Positions 16,554-16,586 of a DNA stretch of 16,586 nt are shown here, in pieces. The DNA is from Bacteroidales bacterium. GTDB taxonomy: Bacteria; Bacteroidota; Bacteroidia; Bacteroidales; Paludibacteraceae. The translations under genes were made by a program, and so were the position numbers. Under the pieces are notes generated by a model. That model was not told the DNA's origin, ran no database searches, and saw only the letters and a program-made list of their open reading frames with translations. Positions within the stretch are counted from its first letter, which is position 1. Every line of letters starts with the position of its first letter. The stretch is taken from NCBI GenBank assembly GCA_900769035.1, contig CAAGFD010000279.1, forward strand, positions 1-16,586, given 5' to 3'.

Positions 16554-16586
16554 AAGATAAAACTTTGACAAAAGAAGAATTTGATA

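Larger units (their letters stand above)
16369..16586. other. Upstream region of gene B
   Basis: 218 strongly AT-rich bases up to the right edge, with no open frame of note. They hold the TATATTTG candidate promoter, the terminator-like hairpin with T-tract, and a start context of ACTACTAATC before the ATG without a Shine-Dalgarno sequence. The next gene to the right is outside the window. Confidence 0.75.

Overview
The window holds two giant, same-strand (minus) genes for secreted surface proteins and almost nothing else. It looks like a chromosomal piece of an AT-rich member of the Bacteroidota, probably Bacteroidales. The evidence is: (i) a type A sorting domain of the type IX secretion system (T9SS) at the C-terminus of the complete gene; (ii) repeated 'choice-of-anchor J'/cleaved-adhesin-like beta-sandwich modules alternating with fibronectin type III (FN3) modules; (iii) signal peptides with an Ala-Gln junction, as in the Bacteroidetes 'Q-rule'; (iv) no Shine-Dalgarno sequence, but TAnnTTTG (-7 type) promoter-like elements upstream. 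I cannot name genus or species.

Layout in transcription order, right to left. 16586-16369: AT-rich leader of the first gene, with a TATATTTG element and a terminator-like hairpin. 16368-5980: complete gene B, 3462 aa, with a signal peptide, 12 adhesin-type modules interleaved with 11 FN3 modules, 7 short Cys-containing 'GCDSI' repeats and the T9SS sorting domain. 5936-5899: a strong Rho-independent terminator for gene B. 5898-4923: about 1 kb of AT-rich intergenic DNA with no convincing gene, ending in a TACCTTTG element and a second terminator-like leader hairpin. 4916-1: gene A, open through the left edge, with a signal peptide, six complete adhesin+FN3 units and the start of a seventh.

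The main observation is that A and B are co-linear paralogues. Unit n of A resembles unit n of B, and the cysteines that mark module edges fall at nearly the same residue numbers through the first ~1580 residues (A 179/440/699/976/1253/1502, B 182/435/697/979/1231/1479). This points to tandem duplication of a whole giant adhesin gene followed by divergence, with separate promoters and a terminator between the copies. A second observation is a strict all-or-none pattern of paired cysteines at module junctions and inside the FN3 modules, which predicts two disulfide staples per unit. A third is a Cys pattern in the C-terminal repeat array that fits register-shifted, inter-repeat disulfides. No enzyme domain, mobile element, CRISPR, tRNA or rRNA was seen. 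The many plus-strand open frames inside A and B are antisense shadows.
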